64,000 nt of DNA, taken from NCBI GenBank assembly GCA_036571765.1, contig BROE01000005.1:2374675-2438674 (forward strand), read 5' to 3'. A program made the position numbers and the translations under genes. Below the pieces are notes generated by a model. That model saw only the letters and a list, made by a program, of their open reading frames with translations, ran no database searches and had not been told where the DNA came from. Of this stretch, positions 48,834 to 57,913 are shown piece after piece (the stretch's first letter is position 1; each line of letters opens with the position of its first letter). Origin of the DNA: Plecoglossus altivelis. Lineage: Eukaryota > Chordata > Actinopteri > Osmeriformes > Plecoglossidae.

Positions 48834-51800
48834 CTGGCGGAGAGAGAGGAAGAGGAGGAGGGGGAGCAGGAAGAGGAGGAGGAGAGGAAAAAGGAGGAAG
48901 CGGAGGAGCAGGAAGAGGGAGAAAAGAGGAGGAGGGGAAGGAGGAAGAGGAGGGGAAGGAGGAAGAGGAGGAGGGGAAGGAGAAGGAGCATAAGGAGTAA
49001 CAGCAGGAGAGGTGGAGGAGCAGGAGGAGGAAGAGGAGAGGAGGAGGGGGAAGGAGAGGAGGAGGGGAAAGAGGAGGAGAGGAAAGAGGAGGAGGGGAAA
49101 GAGGAGGAGGGGGAGGAGCAGGAGGAGGAAGAGGGGGAGGGGGAGGAGGAGGGGGAGGAGAAGGAGGAGCAGGAGGGCAGGGATGAATCAAACAGGTGTA
49201 CTCAGCGAGGCAGAACACATCACTGTCAGAGAGGAGGAGGTGTGTGTGTGAGCTGAACTGGCTATGACAGACAGCAGCTCCCTGGAGCGCCCAGAAGAGG
49301 GGATGTGTGTATTAAGATTCCCCTCGGACTCATCTGTTCAACATTTCCACCTTGTCTGCTTCCTGTGATCAGTCAACGGAACCAAGAAAGCAAACCACTT
49401 AAAACAAAGTCTAGCTTTGCTGTTCAGTGTCTGTTATAACAGGCCAGGGATGCAACTTGAGACAGAGGGCGATCTTTACACAGACATTTAAAGACTTTAA
49501 AAGCAGGAAGAGTCCCACAATGAATAACAATGTTTTCCTTCCTTACTTGTGTTGACATTGCGGATGTCCGGCCTCTTGTTGTTTACCACTTTGTACCCGG
49601 GCCCGTTACCGTACATGAGCGTGGTGAAGGGGAGAGCGTCCTTCGCCCACAGTGGAGACTTCCCTGGGAGAGAGGAGGATGGCCACCGCCATGTTAACAA
49701 CACAAAGGTGCTACGTACACGTGGAGACAGGCATAAGGCATGTCTGTGCATGGCTCCTTCGTGTGTGTGTGTGTGTGTGTATGTGTGTGTGCGTACGTGT
49801 GTGTGTGTGTGTGTGTGCGTGTGTGTGTGTGTGCGCGTACGTGTGTGTGTGTGTACGTGTGTTTGTGTGTGTGTGTGCGTACGTGTGTGTGCGTACGTGT
49901 GTGTGCATACGTGTGTGTGCGTACATGTGTGTGTGCGCGTACGTGTGTGTGTGTGTGTGCGCGTACGTGTGTGTGTGCGTACGTGTGTGTGTGCGTGCGT
50001 ACATGTGCGTGTGTGTGTGTGTGTGTGCGTGTGTGTGTGTGTGTCCTGGGAGTGTGGACTGGGTAGGACTGAGAGCAGCTTGTTGAGTCCTCAGATGAGG
50101 TAGAGTCCCTGCTGATGGAGTACTCAATGTTTCACTGACTTGTTAATCACCCAGCTGGGGGGGGGGGGGGGCAGAGGGCGATCTTTACACAGACATTTAA
50201 AGACTTTAAAAGCAGGAAGAGTCCCACAATGAATAACAATGTTTTCCTTCCTTACTTGTGTTGACATTGCGGATGTCCGGCCTCTTGTTGTTTACCACTT
50301 TGTACCCCTACGTACAACGCTGGGAAGGGAAGCTCTCCCGCCCAACAGGAGACTCCCGAAAGCACAGCCACCGCCATAACACACAAACACACACAACAGA
50401 CAAACATCACGCCCGATTGTGCCGACGTGTTCGGTAACTGCGCGTAGCCCAGGTGGTGTGTGTACGTGTGTTGTGTGTTGTGCGTAGTGTGTGTGCTACG
50501 TGTCGTGTGCAACGTTGTGTGGCGTACATTTGGTGCGCGACTGCTGTTGTGGTGTGCGCGGTACGTGTGTGGGTCGCGTACGTGTGTGTGGCTGCGTACA
50601 TGTCGTGCGTGCTGTTGTGGGGTGTGCAGAAATGTCCAGTGTTGGGTCCTGGCGGAGTTGGACTGGGTAGACGGAAGCTAGCTCTTGCGTAGGTCCTCAG
50701 ACTAAGGGTAAACTCCCTCTATGAGGAATCAATGCACAGACTTAACACCCACGGGGAGAGAGGCTCAAAAGAAAGAAAGGGAAAAACCAGAAGGCAATAA
50801 AGAGAGCCAAAACAAGAAGAAACATTAGACAGGAAAAGACAAACAAACAACTAAACAAAAGAAGAAAAAAAAAGCAGAACAACAAAAGAACATAAACAGA
50901 CGATAGGGAAAAAGAAGCTGTGGGCCTTATTCACCGCCCATGAATGTAGGGTCGGCGCGGAAATGTCAAGCTGCTGCTGGCGTCTGGCAGACGGAGACTC
51001 AGGCAAAACCAGCCGAGCACAGAGACCTGTGCTGCCACCTCCCATGACATCACTGCCATGTCACCTAGGGAGGGAGGAGGGAGGAGCGGGGAGGGAGGGA
51101 GGAGGAGGAGGGAGGAAGGGGGAGGGAGGAGGGGGAGGGGGAAAGATGCGCTAGCAGAGCAGGGGAAACAGGAGAGACGTGTGTTTGTGTGCCTGTGAAT
51201 CTACAGTGTGGAGTGTTGGGGACCCAATCAATTTCAACATGATCAATGCAGAAAGATAAATGGGCTCCTCTCACTGTTCCGTTACATCTTGTGTGGAGAC
51301 AAAAGTGTTTACCCAACCAATCAGTCAACAAATCCAACACATCAATATTCTCTCTGTGTTTATGACACTACGTCTTTTTGAAAAAAAACCCGTCCTGACC
51401 CAGTACGACGTCTGAAGTCGGAAGGGTTCCCACAAGGTCAGTCCTTACCCAGAATGCTGTTCCCTCTGAAAGGATATCCATTAAAAGAGAAGGCATGAGA
51501 GTGGTCAGCCGTAACCAGGGTTAGAGTCTCCTTCTCATCTGTGAGTTCCAAGCCCTTAGCGACAGCGTTGTCCAAGGCAACCGTCTCATGAAGGGCCATG
51601 GATGCCCTGCTGGCATGGTGACCCTGGTCGATACGCCCACCTGGCTCGCAGAGTTGGAGGGGAGAAGCAGAATACTGGTCACCCATTGGCTGGTGATGAT
51701 GCCTGTCACTCTTAAAGACGGTTTTCAGCAAAAACACGGAGGTGTTTTTCAAGATGAAAAGAGAACTGTGTAAAAGTGAATAGAAATCAATGACCAGATG

Positions 51801-52455
51801 CTAAGACAAGAGAATGTCATTATCAGATCATATGAGAGAAATTAATTAATTAATAGAATTGTACTTCAAATGCATGTAGAAAAACATTCCCATAATAACT
51901 GCACATAAATACATTTAAGGAGTGAGTACATGATTTCCTATGTAAAGTTAAACATGGGTTTTCCTTTTTTTTCCACACCGACTGGGAGAATGACGTGTGT
52001 AGGTGTGTGCGTGTGTGTGTGTGCGTGTAGGTGTGTGTGTGTGTGTGCGTGCGTGTGTGCATGTGTAGGTGTGTCTGTGTGTGTAGGTGTGTATGTGTGT
52101 GCGTGTGTGTGTGCGTGTAGGTGCCGCCTGTGTGTGCGTGCGTGTAGGTGCCTGTGTGTGTGTGTACGTGTAGGTGTGTGTGTGCGTGTGTGCGCGCGCA
52201 TCTCTTCTGGGTAATCAGTGAGGCTCCGAGGTCTAGTGAAATGAACGTGCGCACCATATGTCCACATTTATTTTGAACCCTGCGTGTTATATTAAAGCTA
52301 TTGTTCAAGACCCCTCTGAGGTAATCTCCAACGGAGGAAGGACGAGGCGAGCAGGAGGGGGGGTTGAGAGCGCCTAGTGCGGAGAAGCAATGCGTCACCC
52401 CGAGGTACAGCACAACAGCCTATCACACTGAGACACAGACATGTCCCTGCACCAG

Positions 52456-52496
<41 letters not shown>

Positions 52497-55400
52497 CAGA
52501 ACACACACGCACACACACACTGAGACAAACACCGTACACACATGTCCCTCCACCAGATATACACACACACACACACACGCAGAACACACACACACTGAGA
52601 CAAACACCGTACACACATGTCCCTCCACCAGATACACACACACACACACTGAGACAAACACATGTCCCTGCACCAGATACACACAAACACACTGAGACAA
52701 ACACTGTACACACACATCCCTGCACCAGATACACACACACACACACTGAGACAAACACTGTACACACACATCCCTGCACCAGATACACACACACACACAC
52801 ACTGAGACAAACACCGTACACACATGTCCCTCCACCAGATATACACACACACACATACACATGCAGAACACACACACACACACACACTGAGACAAACACT
52901 GTACACACACATCCCTGCACCAGGCACACACACACACACACACACACTGAGACAAACACTGTACACACATGTCCCTCCACCAGATACACACACGCACACA
53001 CATGTCCCTGCACCAGGTACACACACACACACAACAAACACACACACACTGAGACAAACACAGAACACACGTCCCTGCACCAGATACACACACACACACA
53101 CACACACACACAACAAACACACACACACTGAGACAAACACTGTACACACACGTCCCTGCACCAGATACACACACAATAGACACACACTGCCCCGGCTACA
53201 CACTTCATTCACAGGCTGAAAGAGTGCTAGCTGACATGCTGAGGAGGAGAACAAATGGTTTTTTAAGCTCAAATCTATACATGGAGCATTGACCTAATAG
53301 AGAATGAAAGGGCACATATAACGACTATTGTAAAATCAATGGGTTTGGACCATCAATTTATCTGGGCTGTCGATAGTAAGACTAACGTGGGTTTAGTCTG
53401 AGGTGATTCATGTGAATTGATGATTTGATTTGCTGTAACATACAGGCTGATTCAGGCTCTAACCCATGGGGCCACATTGACAGACGGCTTTGTGGGTTTA
53501 ACTAGCACGTTGATGCTCAGTTTGATTGACAGGTTGATGGACCAATCCCTGCCTCACCTTCCACCAGCAGGAAGAAGCCCCTGGGGTTCTTGCGGAGGAT
53601 GCGGATGGCCTTCTCTGTTGTCTCGGCGATGGAAGGGTCCATGCGGGGGTCTCGCTCCGCGTCAAAGCGAAGGTCTCCTGGCTCAAACAGAGCTGGGAGG
53701 GAGGGGGAGGGAGGGAGGGAGGGAGGGGGAGAGAGGGAGGGAGGGATGGGGAAAGATGCTCATCAACACACACACACGGCGTGCGCACACTTCAAGTACA
53801 CACACACACACACATATGAATGTGAACGTGTGCAGGCGTGTACAGACACACAAATGCATTTGAGTTTGGATGTGACAAGCGAAGGCTATTACTGTAGGAG
53901 CTGCGAGATCATTCAACAGTGGAACACATTTCAAACATCCAGTCATTTGGTTTAATTCACGAGGGAATTCTAGTATAGGAGGGTAAAGCTTTAGACTGGC
54001 TCTGCTGTCCTTCATGCTTCTGCTCAATTTTCATTTCGCTTCTGTACAAATGAAATGAACGAGCTAGCATGGTAGCACCAGGCTAGCATGGTAGCACCAG
54101 GCTAGCATGGTAGCACCAGGCTAGCATGGTAGCACCAGGCTAGCATGGTAGCACCAGGCTAGCGTAGCTTGTTTCGCTGCCGCACAGTCCAGCAATGCAA
54201 ACAATGCTAACTGCGGCTTCACCGTCGTCGCTAACGGGTTTGCCTGCGTGCGCCTGCGAAGTGTCCTTGGCTGCAGCCTGAGCAGTACTGAAGGAAGCAA
54301 GGACACGACACCTGTTTGTCGTTCGCCCGCTGAGGAACCACGGGCGCCCGCTCTGACGCTCCGACGCTCCGACGCTCCGACGCTCCGACGCGTTGTGTTC
54401 CTCTCTCAGCGAAGGTGCGTGCCCTTCACGGAGCTTCAGGACATTCTGAGACTTGAATGACGGAACAACAACTCACCCATCAGGTAGTCCGTGGTGTCAG
54501 GGTCGACCGAGTCAAAGTCGGTTCGGTTCCACACGTAGCGAGCTACCTGCGGAACAGGGAGGAGAACGCGTATGTCAACACGAGGGAACCTTCCATGGTC
54601 TGCTGTTTGTCTTGTCGTAATGATGTTTGTCAGATGAGTCACTTGTTCTTCTAAAAGTATGCTGACTCTACCATCCACGGGCTCTCTCCATGTTTGTTTG
54701 TTTTCAGTGATGAGGTGTATGTCTTTGTGTGTCTTTGTCAGTGTGTCATTGTGTGTGTTTATTCAGACTGGGTGTGTGTGTCTGTGCGTGTGTATCATCG
54801 TGTGTGTGTATTTTCAGGGCTGGGTGTGTGTGTCTATATGGGTGCATGTCTATGTCTGTGTGTTTCACTGTGTGTGTGTATTTTTGTGTGTGTGTCTATG
54901 TGTGTGTGCGCGTGTGTCTATGTGTATGTGCGTGTCTATGTGTGTGTCTATGTATGTGTGTGTATCTATGGATGTGTGTGTGTCTATGTATGTCTATGTG
55001 TGTGTCTATGTATGTGTGTGTGTCTATGTACGTGTGTGTGTCTATGTATGTCTATGTGTGTGTGCGTGTCTATGTGTGTGTCTATGTATGTGTGTGTGTC
55101 TATGTATGTGTGTGTGTCTATGTATGTCTATGTGTGTGTCTATGTATGTGTGTGTCTATGTATGTGTGTGTGTCTATGTATGTCTATGTATGTGTGTGTG
55201 TGTGTGTGTGTGCCGCACCCACCTTCCCCAGTTTCATGTGTTGCCACTCAGCGATGAGGTCACGCCCGTCCCCTCTCTGGCCCCTGGAGTCCAGGTCTCC
55301 AGGGTACTCAGGGTCCACCGTGCCTTTGGGGGTCATGTACTTCCTCCCCCCGCCTATGATCACCTGGACACACACACACACACAGACACACAGACACACA

Positions 55401-57386
55401 CAGACACACATACACATACATGACTTTAGACCCTACAGACAGGATTAAGGATCTGACTTTAGACTCTACAGACAGGATTAAGGTACTGACTTTAGACTCT
55501 ACAGACAGGATTAAGGTACTGATTTTAGACCCTACAGACAGGATTAAGGTACTGATTTTAGACCCTACAGACAGGATTAAGGTACTGACTTTAGACCCTA
55601 CAGACAGGATTAAGGAGTTGACTTTAGACCCTACAGACAGGATTAAGGAGTTGACTTTAGACCCTACAGACAGGATTAAGGTACTGACTTTAGACCCTAC
55701 AGACAGGATTACCGCTCTGACTTTAGACTCTACAGACAGGATTAAGGCTCTGACTTTAGACCCTACAGACAGGATTAAGGAGTTGACTTTAGACCCTACA
55801 GACAGGATTAAGGAGTTGACTTTAGACCCTACAGACAGGATTAAGGAGTTGACTTTAGACCCTACAGACAGGATTAAGGTACTGACTTTAGACCCTACAG
55901 ACAGGATTAAGGTACTGACTTTAGACTCTACAGACAGGATTAAGGAGTGGATTTGAAACCCCACAGACATGCGGTTGAGTTCCAGAGTTCAGATTCCTAC
56001 ATCGATATCTGTGTTATTGAGCAGCTGGGAGGCGATATCCAGACAGCCGTCCCTCTTGGCAGCGGCGGGCATGTCAGCGTCGCTGTACCACGTGCGGCTG
56101 GCGCTGTGGGCGTAGGTAGCGGCAGGGGTGGCGTGCTGTACCCGCGTTGTCGTGACGATGCCAACCGATTTGCCTGGGAGGGCGGGAATAAGGAGGGAGT
56201 GGAGGAAGATTTCATTAGGCTTTCAACCAAACGTTCTGGATTTCATGGCTTGTAGCACATGTGAAATGTGGTGTGTGTTTGCAATTGATCACATTATAGG
56301 GTGTTGAAATGAGTTTTTTTGTACGTTTAGTATGCGCATCGCAAGCAGTTAATCAGTTATATTGCTTTTTCGACTGCCCCTCCCCTCACCTGATGTTTAA
56401 ACACACACACTTACACAACACTCACACACTCAAACACACACTAACTNNNNNNNNNNNNNNNNNNNNNNNNNNNNNNNNNNNNNNNNNNNNNNNNNNNNNN
56501 NNNNNNNNNNNNNNNNNNNNNNNNNNNNNNNNNNNNNNNNNNNNNNNNNNNNNNNNNNNNNNNNNNNNNNNNNNNNNNNNNNNNNNNNNNNNNNNNNNNN
56601 NNNNAGGAGAGGGGGAGGGTAGGGGAGTAGGAGAGTAGAAGGGTAAGAGAGGACATGGGTAGGACAGCAGGACAGTAGGAGGGGAGGAGAGTGGGAGGGT
56701 AAGAAACATCGATAACAATAGCTAAGCTTGCATTCCTTGTCCAACAGTTTCATTGAGGTAAAAGGCTGTTTAGTTCAAATGCTTCAAATCAACACCGTTA
56801 ACTGGTTGTTTTCCTGCATTAATCAGCACCTGCATCTTTGGCCCACTTGAGGATGGAAGTGACCTCGTTGCCTTTCTGAGACTTGCAGATCCCGTTGCGA
56901 GCGGCTGCACTCACGCCCAACGTGTTCAGGTTGGTCTTCACACCACACAGGTAGGCTGTGGCTGTAGCTGCACTGTCTGGGATCTGGAAGTCTACGCTGT
57001 AGGTCTGCACACACACACACACACACACACAGACACACACACACAGAGACACACACACACACAGACACACAGACACACACACACAGACACACACACACAC
57101 AGACACACAGACACACACACACACACACACACACACAAAGACACAGATGCACAAACACACACAGACATGCAGAGACATACACAGTCACACGCATACATAT
57201 ACAGAGACACACGATATAGTATCATATACTGCATTGATGTAATATGATGATATTCCAGACACACACATGCATACGCAGTTGGCATCACTTCACACATGAA
57301 TGGTTTTGAGAAGGTACGTCACTCAGTGTTGATGTGAATGCATGAGTTCACATCTCACACATACACATACTGTATGCATATCAATA

Positions 57387-57426
<40 letters not shown>

Positions 57427-57882
57427 ACACACACATACACACACACACACCGCTGTCTGCGTTTAGGCTGTGCCTGTGCGTCAAAGCAATGATTTATGAA
57501 ATCGTGTGTGTGTGCATGTGGGAAAAATACCAATATGTGTGCATAGGTGTGTGTGGAAGAGCAGCATGTAAAGTATTCAAATGTGTGTGTATCTGTGTGT
57601 GGATGATGTATGTAAACATGGATGTATGTGTGTGTGTATCTGTGTGTGGATGATGTATGTAAACATGGATGTATGTGTGTGTGTCTCTGTGTGTGGATGA
57701 TGTATGTAAACATGGATGTATGTGTGTGTGTGTCTCTGTGTGTGGATGTCATACATAAACATGGATGTGTGTGTTTAGATCATGCAATTCAATATGGATG
57801 TGTGTTTGTGTGTGTGTGTGTGTGTAGATGATTTATATAAACACGGATGTGTGTGTGTTTAGATCATGCAATTCAATATGGA

Positions 57883-57913
<31 letters not shown>

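Larger units (their letters stand above)
49463..50158. repeat. Copy A of a duplicated block (clean)
   Basis: Contains exon 10 and a (GT)n/GTACGT microsatellite. Its first 136 bases (49463-49598) recur identically at 50172-50307. Confidence 0.9.

Noticed and set aside
48834..49218. Proline-rich N-terminal extension of the last phosphatase exon
   Set aside because: The open frame runs on through a GGA repeat, but a good acceptor at 48837-48834 gives exact phase with exon 10.
52298..53272. Cys/Val- or His/Thr-rich frames of 250-324 codons
   Set aside because: They are translations of (CA)n/(GT)n minisatellites.
55308..55970. 220-codon minus and 178-codon plus frames in the 33-bp array
   Set aside because: They are repeat translations within an intron; the frames exist only because one stop-free unit was copied.
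56200..56830. Possible missing exon in the 158-N gap
   Set aside because: The exons at 56830-57004 and 56001-56173 join in phase and reproduce continuous alkaline phosphatase sequence, so nothing is missing.
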